NCBI GenBank assembly: GCA_041653835.1 | Contig: JBAZEP010000005.1 | Coordinates: forward strand, 1-64,000 | From: UBA10183 sp041653835 | GTDB lineage: Bacteria > Omnitrophota > Gorgyraeia > Gorgyraeales > Gorgyraeaceae | Length of the DNA stretch: 64,000 bases | Reading direction: 5' to 3' | In this document: in pieces, positions 24,124-33,397 of the stretch | How the letters are laid out: every line of letters begins with the position of its first letter | How positions within the stretch are numbered: position 1 is the first letter of the stretch | Notes under the pieces: generated by a model | Told to the model about the DNA's origin: nothing | Database searches by the model: none | What the model saw: only the letters and a program-made list of their open reading frames with translations | Translations under genes and position numbers: made by a program

Positions 24124-24490
24124 ATGTAATAAAATCTTTGGACCTCACGGTGTTGCGTTCGGGCCAGCTGACAGTAAGGGTAACTTTCCTCATGTCAGCG
24201 CCTGATTCCACCCCTTCAAGTGAAACATTGTCTATCTCTATAGACCAATCGAAATCCCCATCCCTGCCGGAAAGGGGTATTTTCGGGGGAAGTTCCGTAA
24301 TCGCCTCGAATCCCGCCAATTTCACGTCTTCTATCTTATTTTGCGCGAGGAAAGACGCCTTCGTCATCATGCCGGCGCGCTGTGATGCCCTCAAGCCGAT
24401 CGGAAATATCTGTAATACCCCAATCAGCCCTACAGCCAATACAGCTATGGCTATGATCAACTCCAATAAAGAAAATCCTCTTTTATCCAT
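24110..24490 (-). CDS. Minor pseudopilin GspI/PilV-like
   Basis: This 126-residue protein has the prepilin signal MDKRG cut before FSLLELIIAIAVLAVGLIGVLQIF, then 'GLRASQRAGMMTKASFLAQNKIEDVKL', the GspI/PilV hallmark segment, and a small beta-domain with 'VTLTVSWPERN'. It likely pairs with GspJ at the fibre tip. It starts two bases after the gspF stop and overlaps gspJ. Whether the system secretes proteins or makes pili cannot be told from these genes. Confidence 0.82.
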   Translation of the reverse strand: MDKRGFSLLELIIAIAVLAVGLIGVLQIFPIGLRASQRAGMMTKASFLAQNKIEDVKLAGFEAITELPPKIPLSGRDGDFDWSIEIDNVSLEGVESGADMRKVTLTVSWPERNTVRSKDFITYVAK

Positions 24491-24492
24491 TT

Positions 24493-25569
24493 TTATTCTA
24501 TTAGTTTCGCCAGGGAGAACAGCGGCATAAACATCGATACCACGATGAATCCAACAACAAGGCCCATGAAAACTATGAGCAAAGGTTCAAGAAGGGACGT
24601 AAGCCCGCTCACGGCCGTATCCACTTCATCCTCGAAATTATCCGCGATCTGTATCAACATCTTTGCCAGATCCCCTGTTTCTTCCCCTATGCCGACCATC
24701 TTTGTGACAAGCGGAGGAAAAGCCTTGCTTGCCTCCATTGGCCCGGCTACACTTTCTCCTTCTTTTATGCTGTCCTTGACCTGGATGACCGCCCTGGCGA
24801 TAAATTCATTCCCTACCGTATCCCTGACTGTCTGCAGCGCCGCGAGTATGGGGACGCCGCTTGAAAGCAGCGTCCCGAGCGTCCTTGAAAATCTCGCGAC
24901 CGCTATCTGCTGTATTAGATTCCCCACAACCGGTATGTGGAGTTTCATCCTGTCCACTATCAATCTCCTGTCAGGATTTTTTATAATCGACTTATATAAC
25001 GCGATTACCCCCACCGGAATAAGGGGTATAAGGAACCAGAACTTCCTCGTGATATCGCTCACGACAATCAATATCCTCGTGGGAAGAGGCAGGCTGCCCC
25101 CTACCTCCGAAAACATGCTCGTAAAAGTAGGTATAACGAATACCATCAGCATGATAAGTATGAGTACCGCCACTATCATGACGAACATGGGGTACATCAA
25201 GGCTGATTTTACCTTGTCTTTCAACTTTTGCGACTTATCCAGGAATTCGGACAACCGCTTCAATATATCCTCGAGCATGCCCCCTAACTCTCCCGCCTTT
25301 ATCATGTTTACGTAAAAATCCGGGAATACTTTAGGAAAATGGGCGAGCGCGTCCGAAAAATTAGAACCGCTTTCCACGTCATCGGCTATTGATTTTATAA
25401 CGGATTTCAAAGTCCCGGTTTCCAGCTGGTCCTGGAGTGTCCTGAGGGCTTTTACGAGCGGCAGGCCTGCCGCTATGAGTGTGGAGAGCTGCCTGGTAAA
25501 TAAGACGAGGGACTTAGTGCTTACCTTCTTTTTGAAATCTAATATTGCCAAAAATTTCGAAAGGTCCAT
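24493..25569 (-). CDS. gspF: Type II secretion / pilus inner-membrane protein GspF/PilC
   Basis: This 358-residue protein contains two T2SF domains, the platform protein of type II secretion and type IV pilus assembly. The first begins 'LVLFTRQLSTLIAAGLPLVKALRTLQDQ' and the second 'FSRTLGTLLSSGVPILAALQTVRDT'. Hydrophobic helices near 110-140, 160-185 and 335-355 follow the usual topology. The extra N-terminal ~50 residues seen in many GspF are missing. It lies between the coiled-coil membrane protein and the two pseudopilins, as expected for a pseudopilus operon. Confidence 0.92.
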   Translation of the reverse strand: MDLSKFLAILDFKKKVSTKSLVLFTRQLSTLIAAGLPLVKALRTLQDQLETGTLKSVIKSIADDVESGSNFSDALAHFPKVFPDFYVNMIKAGELGGMLEDILKRLSEFLDKSQKLKDKVKSALMYPMFVMIVAVLILIMLMVFVIPTFTSMFSEVGGSLPLPTRILIVVSDITRKFWFLIPLIPVGVIALYKSIIKNPDRRLIVDRMKLHIPVVGNLIQQIAVARFSRTLGTLLSSGVPILAALQTVRDTVGNEFIARAVIQVKDSIKEGESVAGPMEASKAFPPLVTKMVGIGEETGDLAKMLIQIADNFEDEVDTAVSGLTSLLEPLLIVFMGLVVGFIVVSMFMPLFSLAKLIE

Positions 25570-25572
25570 CGC

Positions 25573-26658
25573 TCATCTTTTTACAACAGTGTCATTGATC
25601 TCTATGTCCATGCCGTCTTTCAAATTTTTTATATCAGCCGCGGCGATCCTGTCACGCGCCTGTATGATCTCTACCGAGCCCAGCAGCGCCAGCCCCCGGT
25701 AAACATTAAACATATTGCCTATCTCTATCCCATCCTGCTTGCCCAGGTCTATAACCACGAAATTATGCTCTTTGTTGACCGTGACTACCCTGCCTTTTAA
25801 TCCCGGATCTTCGCCTATCCTTTCCAGCGACGGTGTAGTAAGCCTGGCTGTCTTCTGCGCCACGATCGGGGGCAGATCCACCTCTTCCGGGGCATGATAA
25901 GCCTCTGCCCTGGCTTCCTGGAACCTGGCCGCGCTTTCTTTAACCGCAGTCTTAAACCTGTCTATTTCCATGTTTTTATGCTCTAGGTTGCTTTCGAGCC
26001 TGGCAATCCTGGAATTCATATTTTCTTTTTCCGTAAGAATATTATTATATTCCTTCGCTATCTTCTCGAATTCCGATACCCTGGACCTGAGTATATTATT
26101 TTCCGAAGTAAGCTTCCAGGACGCCGAGGCCTTGTCCTCTTCCAGTTTAGCCAGTTTTAAATCCTTGTCCTTGTTTTCGGTTTTTAGCCCTGATATTTCC
26201 TGTTCTTTCGCTATTACGTCATTTTTTAATTTGTCGATCTCCGCTTCCAGGCCCGCCTTCTGGTTAAGCATAGTAGCGACAAATATATCGGATTCCATTT
26301 CCTTCAATCTCTTTTCAAGGAACGCCCTGCCTTTTCTGGCGCTCGCGAGTTCCCTTTTCAGGGAATCCCTTTCACCCGCCACAGTCTCGTGTTCGGATTT
26401 CAGGTTCGAATGGCTTGCTTCCAGGATATTGAATTTTTCCTCTATTGTCCGTAATTTTGAATTCAACTCCGCCTTTTCATTCGTCGCCATGGTAAGCTCC
26501 GTATTCAGCTTATCCATAGTAGTCTTGAACAACTCTTCCAGGTTAGTATATTCGTTATAAAGCTTTTCCTTGGAAAGAAAAAACCAGGCTGTGCTGAAAC
26601 TGCTCAATACCACCAACCCTACCAGTATCCATAGTATCGAACGCAGTGTTTTATCCAT
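25573..26658 (-). CDS. Bitopic coiled-coil protein with C-terminal beta-domain
   Basis: This 361-residue protein has one TM helix (residues 7-27). A ~200-residue continuous coiled coil rich in Glu, Lys and Leu (30-235) follows, then a linker (240-270, 'APEEVDLPP'). A C-terminal domain contains 'GLKGRVVTVNKEHNFVVIDLGKQDGIEIGNMF'; the same pattern (V-N-x-x-x-x-F-V-V-I-D-x-G-x-x-D-G) occurs in small beta-barrel modules of FlgT-like and cell-envelope proteins. A periplasmic position is most likely. Its place directly before gspF suggests a role in the pseudopilus/secretion envelope assembly. I do not recognise a named family for the whole chain. Confidence 0.75.
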   Translation of the reverse strand: MDKTLRSILWILVGLVVLSSFSTAWFFLSKEKLYNEYTNLEELFKTTMDKLNTELTMATNEKAELNSKLRTIEEKFNILEASHSNLKSEHETVAGERDSLKRELASARKGRAFLEKRLKEMESDIFVATMLNQKAGLEAEIDKLKNDVIAKEQEISGLKTENKDKDLKLAKLEEDKASASWKLTSENNILRSRVSEFEKIAKEYNNILTEKENMNSRIARLESNLEHKNMEIDRFKTAVKESAARFQEARAEAYHAPEEVDLPPIVAQKTARLTTPSLERIGEDPGLKGRVVTVNKEHNFVVIDLGKQDGIEIGNMFNVYRGLALLGSVEIIQARDRIAAADIKNLKDGMDIEINDTVVKR

Positions 26659-26670
26659 AATTTCATCTCC

Positions 26671-29600
26671 TTATGCTTTTCTGGTTATTATACCATAAAC
26701 CCTTCTGCGAATAAACAGTAATAATCTTTTAGGTGACAATACCGCGCTATTCAGGTCCTCGAATATCATATAAACACTCGGCACCAGAAAAAGCGTCAAT
26801 ATCGCGGAAGACGCCAGCCCGCCGATAACGGTTATTGCCAGAGGTGACCACAGGTTCGCGGACTCGCTTCTGTCGAACGCCATGGGCACAAGGCCAAGTA
26901 CCGTGGTGGCGGTAGTCATGAATATAGGCCTTAGCCTGTCTTCTCCCGCCATTATAGACGCGCGTAATATATCCCAGTGCCTGCCTGTTTTGGCGCCGTC
27001 TTTTTTTATCCTTAGGAAGTTTATCCTGTCCACCAATATGATGGCGTTGTTAACTACGATGCCCGCGAGCATTATGGCTCCGATAATAACGCCCCGGGAT
27101 ATAGGTTTATGCGATATGAAAAGGGCTGCCACAACCCCGGCTATAGCGAACGGCACGGACAGGATTATTACAAAAGGCTGGGAAAAAGATTCGAACAGAG
27201 AGGCCAGCACCATAAAAACCAGTAAAAGGGTTATCCATAAGACACCCGGCATCTGGACATAAGGGGACTTGAAAGAAAACGGGAACGCGGATAATTCTTT
27301 TTCGCTCTTTACATTCCTCTCGTAATCTCCCCCCACTCTCCAGAAATAATCTTTCGGGAACTCCATGTCCCGCAGGTTTATTTTTACCTTTTCCACCGCT
27401 TTCTGCAAAGAACCCTTCGAGACCATAGCTGTTATATGCACAACCCTTGTCTTATTTTTTCTTATAATCTCACTCATCCCTATATCAGGCACGAGATCCG
27501 ATATCTGCTCCAGAGGTACGCTCTCTCCCTCGGAAGTGTAGAGCGCGAGCCTCCTAACGTCATCCAGTTTTTCTCTGTATTTTTTTTGGAGCCTCGTGAC
27601 AGTCTCTACCTCCCTGGCCTCGGTATGAAAAAGTGTCGCCCTTAATCCCCTTATCTCGCCATGAAGGGTCTCCGCGGCTTGCTGCGTCGTAAACCCGAAC
27701 AGGCCCGCGCGCTGTTTATCTATCTTGACAAGCCATTCAGGCCTGCCGCTTATCCTGGACATCCTGATGTCCTGGAGCCCGTCTATACTGCCAAGCCTGG
27801 TGGCTATGGATATGGCTGTCTCTTTCAATATCTTGTAATCATATCCGTACAGGTCCAGCGTCAATTCTTTTAAGCCGCTTTCTTCCAGTTCCGAAAAATA
27901 TATAAATCCGCCTTTGTAACGCCTTGCGACAGCGTCTCCTTCCGTACGTATCGAATCCATTACTTCTTTTGTAGAAGCCGCCCTGTCCCTCACGGGTACT
28001 AATTTGACGTATATCTTGGAAGACCATGGTTCTATCCTGGATGTGAATGTCTTTATCTCTTTTATATTAGCCAGCCTGGCCTCGAGTTCTTTCGCCATTT
28101 TATCCGTCACGTCCAATTTAGCGCCGGGCTCGAGCTCGGCGAATATCGTAAAACGGCCTTCTTCCGCCTCCACCATGAATTCCTTGTCCAGTTTCATCCC
28201 GAAAAATACAGCGATGCCCAATATAAATAAAGCCGCGGCTATCAGCGCGTATCTCCGCCTCAGCGCTATGATCAGGCCTTTGCGATACATAACCTTTAAC
28301 TTAAAGGCCATCCTTTTTTTCGATACCTTTTCTATTTTCTTTTCCGCTGGTCTACGCGCCATTTTGCTAAGAAGGGTGGGCACAAGCGTCATTGCCACGA
28401 ATAAGCTCGTTAAAAGGGAATAGGTAACGGTGAAGGCGAGCCCGCTCCAGAGCATCCTTGTTTCTTTATTGACGAACGCGAACGGAAGAAATACTATTAC
28501 CGTGGTTATGGTGGATGTTATTATAGCGAGCGCCATTTCCGAAGCGCCTTCTATGACCGCGTTTTTGTCGTTCTCTCTCCAGCCGGCAAGAGGCAGGAGT
28601 CCAGACCTTTTTTTATCCACATTATCCAGTACGACTATCGAATTATCCACCAGCATGCCTATGCCGAGCGCCAGGCCGCTCAATGTCATTACATTAATGG
28701 AGAGTTTTTGAAAATACATCAGCATAAAAGTAAACATGACCGAAATGGGGATGGTAACAGCTATTATAAAAGTAGGCCTGAAATCTCTCAGCGTCAACAA
28801 AAGTATCAATATGGAAAGGATAGCGCCAATCACAAGGGAACTCTTTACCGCGTCTATCGCGTCATTGATGACATCCGCCTGGTTAAGCGTAGTCTTTATA
28901 TAAATATTCTTGTCTACTATGCCCTTTATCTGGTTAAGTTCCCTTTTTATGCCGCTGACAACCTTGATCGTATTGGCGGTGGATTCTTTCTGGATATATA
29001 TAGAAACAACCGGCTCTATATCCGTCCTGGCGTAGCTCGCGGCCTCCATGAATGAATCTCTTACAATAGCGACATCTTTGAGTTTTATCACCGAGCCTTG
29101 CGGGGTAACGCTCACGCCTATATTTTCTATGTCTTTAGTCGTCTCGAAAGTTCCAAGCGCTCTTATAAGATATTTATTTTTTTCCCTGGGAAGGTCTCCT
29201 ATGAGCAGGCTGAAATTATTCGCTCCCAACGAACTCACGACATAATCGATTGGCACGTGATGCGCCTGGAGCCTTGACTGGTCTATCTCAACCAGGATCT
29301 TTCTTTCCCTGCCCCCGTAGACATCCACATTAGCCACACCCTCTATTCTCAATATCCTCTCTTTGATCTGCTCATCCACAACCCTCCTAAGCGTCTCCAC
29401 AGTATGGGCATTGCTTGTAATAGCGAGGATCATTATGGGGGTATCAGATTCCTTGTATTGGGCTAATATTGGTTTCTCGATTTCCTTGGGGAGTTTGTCT
29501 TTTATCTTGGAGAATTTTTCCCTGGTTTCCAGCGCCGCGAAATCCATATTGATGCCCGGCTCGAACTCAAGCCATATCCTGGATTCGCCCGCCTTTGATG

Positions 29601-29850
29601 TGGAATAGATATTCTCGAGATGGGAAACAGTGGACACAGCCTCTTCTATCGGCTTCGTGACCATGCTCTCGACTTCCTGCGGGGGCATGCCGCCCCGGAC
29701 CGCTACTATTATACTTATATCCCCGTAGGAAATATTGGGTTTTAACTCGACAGGCAGTCTTGTGAGGGCAACGGTGCCTAATATAACAATGCCTATAAAA
29801 AACATTGTTATACTGACAGGTTTATTTACGGAATAACTGGAGAGAGACAT
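26671..29850 (-). CDS. RND efflux pump, AcrB/MexB-like (second pump)
   Basis: This 1,059-residue proton-driven inner-membrane transporter has the standard twelve-TM layout, with two large periplasmic porter/docking domains after TM1 and TM7. Family motifs are visible: 'MFFIGIVILGTVALTRLPVELKPNISYGDISI', 'GGMPPQEVE', 'GMLVDNSIVVLDNV' (TM4 region with catalytic Asp) and 'AGIVVNNAIILVDRIN' in the C-half. It exports drugs, metals or lipids across both membranes with a fusion protein and TolC. It has its own start with AGGA upstream but no fusion protein of its own, so it probably shares the one at 33394-34593. A perfect hairpin (29864-29891) separates it from the other pump. Confidence 0.93.
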   Translation of the reverse strand: MSLSSYSVNKPVSITMFFIGIVILGTVALTRLPVELKPNISYGDISIIVAVRGGMPPQEVESMVTKPIEEAVSTVSHLENIYSTSKAGESRIWLEFEPGINMDFAALETREKFSKIKDKLPKEIEKPILAQYKESDTPIMILAITSNAHTVETLRRVVDEQIKERILRIEGVANVDVYGGRERKILVEIDQSRLQAHHVPIDYVVSSLGANNFSLLIGDLPREKNKYLIRALGTFETTKDIENIGVSVTPQGSVIKLKDVAIVRDSFMEAASYARTDIEPVVSIYIQKESTANTIKVVSGIKRELNQIKGIVDKNIYIKTTLNQADVINDAIDAVKSSLVIGAILSILILLLTLRDFRPTFIIAVTIPISVMFTFMLMYFQKLSINVMTLSGLALGIGMLVDNSIVVLDNVDKKRSGLLPLAGWRENDKNAVIEGASEMALAIITSTITTVIVFLPFAFVNKETRMLWSGLAFTVTYSLLTSLFVAMTLVPTLLSKMARRPAEKKIEKVSKKRMAFKLKVMYRKGLIIALRRRYALIAAALFILGIAVFFGMKLDKEFMVEAEEGRFTIFAELEPGAKLDVTDKMAKELEARLANIKEIKTFTSRIEPWSSKIYVKLVPVRDRAASTKEVMDSIRTEGDAVARRYKGGFIYFSELEESGLKELTLDLYGYDYKILKETAISIATRLGSIDGLQDIRMSRISGRPEWLVKIDKQRAGLFGFTTQQAAETLHGEIRGLRATLFHTEAREVETVTRLQKKYREKLDDVRRLALYTSEGESVPLEQISDLVPDIGMSEIIRKNKTRVVHITAMVSKGSLQKAVEKVKINLRDMEFPKDYFWRVGGDYERNVKSEKELSAFPFSFKSPYVQMPGVLWITLLLVFMVLASLFESFSQPFVIILSVPFAIAGVVAALFISHKPISRGVIIGAIMLAGIVVNNAIILVDRINFLRIKKDGAKTGRHWDILRASIMAGEDRLRPIFMTTATTVLGLVPMAFDRSESANLWSPLAITVIGGLASSAILTLFLVPSVYMIFEDLNSAVLSPKRLLLFIRRRVYGIITRKA

Positions 29851-29863
29851 ATTATAATCCTGT

Positions 29864-29891
29864 GTAGGGGCGAAATATTTTTCGCCCCTAC
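29864..29891. terminator. Perfect GTAG...CTAC hairpin after the first RND gene
   Basis: The arms GTAGGGGCGAAA and TTTCGCCCCTAC (12 bp) flank a 4-base loop. The left end of the minus-strand hairpin contains the TAG stop of the 29888-33397 gene. It is probably an mRNA 3'-end or processing structure within the pump operon. Confidence 0.78.
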
Positions 29892-32800
29892 TTTAATTCG
29901 TACCACCTGCCCGGTCCGAGCGGGCCTTCTGCCTTAAGGAAACCTTTATCCATGAGACATCTCAAATCCCGCGCCGCCGTGGGTATCGATATTTTAAACA
30001 GGTCGGAATATTCTTTTCTTGTTATCCTTCCTGTCTTTTTTATATGTTCGAGCAGCTGGTTCTGCCTTCTGGTAAGATACGGGCCGCTTGGCTTTTCTTT
30101 TTCAGCCAATGCTTTTACAGGCGCGGCGATCATTTCCAGCGCAGGCTTCTGTGGAAGATACACTTGTTGTTTGTCTTCAACAGGTATCTTTATCGCATCA
30201 ACCTGTGGTTTTCTTTTTTCCAGCCATGACGCGGCCATGGTATAAAGCGCGGGTATTACAAAAAGGGTCAGGAAGGTGCATACAGTAAGGCCTCCTATTA
30301 CTGTTATTGCCATCGGCGCCTGGAGTTCGGAACCTTCTCCCAGGCCAAGCGCCAGCGGAAAAAGCCCTAAAACCGTGGTAAACGATGTCATCATTATAGG
30401 CCTTAACCTGTTCGCTCCCGCGCGGCTTACCGCTGTTACAATATCAGCGCCTTCATTTCTGAAGCCATTTATCTTATCTATCAACACAATCCCGTTATCT
30501 ACGACAACTCCGCCCAGGACAATAACACCTAATATAACCACTACGCTGATGGGCGTACTTGTCAGGAATAAAATCCACGTCACGCCTATCAAAGATAAAG
30601 GCAGGGTAAACATGATGATAAAAGGCTGCCAGAATGACTCGAATTCGCTCGCCATGATCATATATACCAGGACTATGGAAAGGAGCAACGCGAACAATAA
30701 ACTCAAAAATGATTCCTTCATCTCCTGGTTCTCGCCCGCGAGTTCGATCGTAAAATCCTTCTCTACCTGTCTCACGGCCTGCTTTTTGATATCCGCGTGC
30801 TTTGCCATTGTGGAATCTATTACCTTATTCACATCCCCTATTACTTTGTCAAGCGGCCTTCCTGTCACATTCGCGGTCATCAATACCACCCTCTGCTGGT
30901 CAAGCCTTTTTATCTCGCTCGGACCTAAGCCGTGTGAAATGTAAGCGACCTCCGAAAGCGGCACTTCTATCCCTAAAGGCGAATGGATCAATATGCTCCT
31001 GACACTTGAGAGTTTCTCCCTGTCTTCAGGCCTGAGCCTTACTTTTATGTCTATCTCCCTGCCTTCTTCCTTGAACTTAGTAGCTGTAACGCCTTTGATA
31101 GCGACATGCGCGGCCTGGGATATGGAGCCCACTGAAAGATTATATAACGCCGCCTTGTCCTTAATGATATTCACCTTTGTCTCAGGCGCAGGAGGCGCGA
31201 GGCTTGTCCTTATGCCATAGACACCGGGTATCCTGGCAAGGCCGGAATTGAGCTCTTCGTAAAGCTTCTTTGTAAAGTTAAGGTCGTGGCCTTTTATCTC
31301 TATGACTATGGGCGCGCTACCCATGAGCGCGCTCTTAAAAATACTTTCCTGCAGGATATATTCTATCTCCGCGCCTTCCAGGTTTTCTTTATCCAATTTC
31401 TTCTTCAGGTTCTGTATTATCTGGGAGGTATTCAGCTTTCCCTTTTCTTTGCCCTTCTTGAGGTTGACGATGATATTGGCCTGGTGCGATCCCAGGGTCT
31501 CGACCATGTCGCCCGCGGCTCTTTCCTTGCTGGAACCTATGGTAACGGCCACGCTCTCCACATCTTTATTATCCAAGAGTTTTTCTTCTATCTTCCTGAC
31601 ATTGGAATCGGTTATCTCGAGTTTCGTGCCTGTCATCAGGTTTACCTTCATGATAAATTCGCGCTGGTCTACTTTGGGCATGAATTCTTTATTGAGGAAC
31701 GTGAATATAACTATGCTGAACAAGAACAGGATAAGAGCCCCTGACAGTATCAGCCATTTATTTTTAAGCGCTATAGGCAGAGACTTGCCGTATATCGTCC
31801 CCATCCATTTAATCAATTTCAGTTCCGATCCTGCGCCCATAGGGGCTGGTCCGCCGGAACCGGTTTTTCTTTTCTTGCCGATCGTAACGAACAGGGGGAT
31901 TAACGCCAGAGATACGTAGAGGGACGCCATAAGAGAATAGGTAACCGTTATAGCGACCTCTTTGAACAACTGGCCCGCGATACCTGTAACGAATATCATA
32001 GGCAAAAACACGACAACAGTTGTCATGACCGAGCCCCATATCGGGCTTTCTACCTCATTCGCCCCGACCCTCGCGGCTTCCTTTAATTCCTCCCCGGACT
32101 GAATATGGTTAGATATATTTTCAATGACTACGATGCCCGCGTCCACAAGCATACCTATGCCGAGGGCAAGGCCGCCGAGCGAAAGCATATTAAGGCTTAT
32201 GCCGCTGAAATACATCAGGGTAAAAGTTATCATTATCGAGATAGGAATGGAAAGCGCGACTATCAGGGCCGGTTTTAATTTTTTCAGGAACAACCATAAT
32301 ACAAGAAACGCCAGGAATCCTCCCTGCCACGCGGCATCCCCTACATCCCTTATGGATTTTCTTATAAAGATAGACTGGTCATATACGACATTTACGTCTA
32401 TACCGGCAGGCAGGTCCTTTTTTATATCTATCAGCCTCTTTTTGATATTATCCGCCACCTGCAGGGTATTGGAGCCGGCCTGTTTTAAGATAGCTACGGA
32501 TATATTTTCTTTGCCGTTAAATCTTGAGATACTGGTGCGTTCCTGGAACGTGTCTTTTACCTCCGCTATATCCTTCAGATATATAAGCCTCGCTTTTTCC
32601 TCTCTTTTCTTTCGTTCTTCGGGGCTTTCCAAAGCGGTCCTGGAATCTTCCTGCTCTTCGGTCCCCACAACCGTTTCTTTTATCTGGGGGACTACTTCAA
32701 ATTCTCCTATAGTACGTATGAGATACTCGTAAAAATGTTCTTCTATGGTGCCGGCAGGATAGTTAAGATTGGAGGATTTCAACGCGTCCACTACCTTATT

Positions 32801-33397
32801 TATAGCTATGCCCGACGCCCTCAGCCTCCCCTGGTTAATTGCCACCATTATCTCCCTTTCCAGCCCTCCTGTTATATTGCAAGACGCCACGCCCGGGACT
32901 TTTTCCAGTTCATCCTTTATGAATTTCCTGGTAAGTTTCAAAAGTTCCGATGGGGCTTGTTCTCCCGTAACGCTGAGCGACATTACAGGCAGTTCGAACG
33001 GGTTGAATTTCATTACGATCGGGTCCGCCGAACCAAGAGGAAGTCTTTCCTTCACAAGGTCTATCTTTTCCCTTACCCCGAGCGAGGCGAAATCCATATT
33101 GGTCCCCCAATTGAATTCCGTTGTCACAAGAGAAATGCCTTCTTTAGAAGTGGAACTGATGCGTTTAAGGTTGCCTACGGTGCCGACCGCTTCCTCTATT
33201 ATTTTCGTTATAAGGGTTTCTACTTCCTCAGGCGCGGCGTTTTCGTATGTGGTTACGATGGTGAGTTGGGGGTAAGAGATCGCGGGGAATAATTCCTGCG
33301 GGAGCCTGCCGAGCGATATCAGGCCCATTAATACAATCCCTAAAAAAATCATGGTTACGGTTACTGGCTTATTTATCGAGAGGTCTGGTAGTTTCAT
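29888..33397 (-). CDS. RND efflux pump fused to a C-terminal winged-helix domain
   Basis: This 1,169-residue pump has residues 1-~1040 as a complete AcrB/MdtB-like RND transporter. It has 'IFLGIVLMGLISLGRLPQELFPAISYPQ', 'NAAPEEVETLITK', the TM4 'GMLVDAGIVVIENI' and the C-half 'GGVVVDNGIVLIDKIN'. After the last TM a charged linker (~1055-1100, 'EDKQQVYLPQKPALEMI') leads to ~65 extra residues beginning 'LTRRQNQLLEHIKKTGRITR'. This has the form of a DeoR/MarR-like winged helix, including 'YSDLFKISIPTAARDLRCLM' as the recognition-helix region and 'GFLKAEGPLGPGRWYE' as the wing. That end lies in the cytoplasm, so the pump may bind DNA. Its ATG overlaps the fusion-protein stop (ATGA). There is no frameshift. 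Confidence 0.92.
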   Translation of the reverse strand: MKLPDLSINKPVTVTMIFLGIVLMGLISLGRLPQELFPAISYPQLTIVTTYENAAPEEVETLITKIIEEAVGTVGNLKRISSTSKEGISLVTTEFNWGTNMDFASLGVREKIDLVKERLPLGSADPIVMKFNPFELPVMSLSVTGEQAPSELLKLTRKFIKDELEKVPGVASCNITGGLEREIMVAINQGRLRASGIAINKVVDALKSSNLNYPAGTIEEHFYEYLIRTIGEFEVVPQIKETVVGTEEQEDSRTALESPEERKKREEKARLIYLKDIAEVKDTFQERTSISRFNGKENISVAILKQAGSNTLQVADNIKKRLIDIKKDLPAGIDVNVVYDQSIFIRKSIRDVGDAAWQGGFLAFLVLWLFLKKLKPALIVALSIPISIMITFTLMYFSGISLNMLSLGGLALGIGMLVDAGIVVIENISNHIQSGEELKEAARVGANEVESPIWGSVMTTVVVFLPMIFVTGIAGQLFKEVAITVTYSLMASLYVSLALIPLFVTIGKKRKTGSGGPAPMGAGSELKLIKWMGTIYGKSLPIALKNKWLILSGALILFLFSIVIFTFLNKEFMPKVDQREFIMKVNLMTGTKLEITDSNVRKIEEKLLDNKDVESVAVTIGSSKERAAGDMVETLGSHQANIIVNLKKGKEKGKLNTSQIIQNLKKKLDKENLEGAEIEYILQESIFKSALMGSAPIVIEIKGHDLNFTKKLYEELNSGLARIPGVYGIRTSLAPPAPETKVNIIKDKAALYNLSVGSISQAAHVAIKGVTATKFKEEGREIDIKVRLRPEDREKLSSVRSILIHSPLGIEVPLSEVAYISHGLGPSEIKRLDQQRVVLMTANVTGRPLDKVIGDVNKVIDSTMAKHADIKKQAVRQVEKDFTIELAGENQEMKESFLSLLFALLLSIVLVYMIMASEFESFWQPFIIMFTLPLSLIGVTWILFLTSTPISVVVILGVIVLGGVVVDNGIVLIDKINGFRNEGADIVTAVSRAGANRLRPIMMTSFTTVLGLFPLALGLGEGSELQAPMAITVIGGLTVCTFLTLFVIPALYTMAASWLEKRKPQVDAIKIPVEDKQQVYLPQKPALEMIAAPVKALAEKEKPSGPYLTRRQNQLLEHIKKTGRITRKEYSDLFKISIPTAARDLRCLMDKGFLKAEGPLGPGRWYELK

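Noticed and set aside
32124..33292. Long plus-strand frames opposite the RND pump
   Set aside because: They are shadows of a well-defined transporter, with low-complexity Ser/Phe-rich translations.
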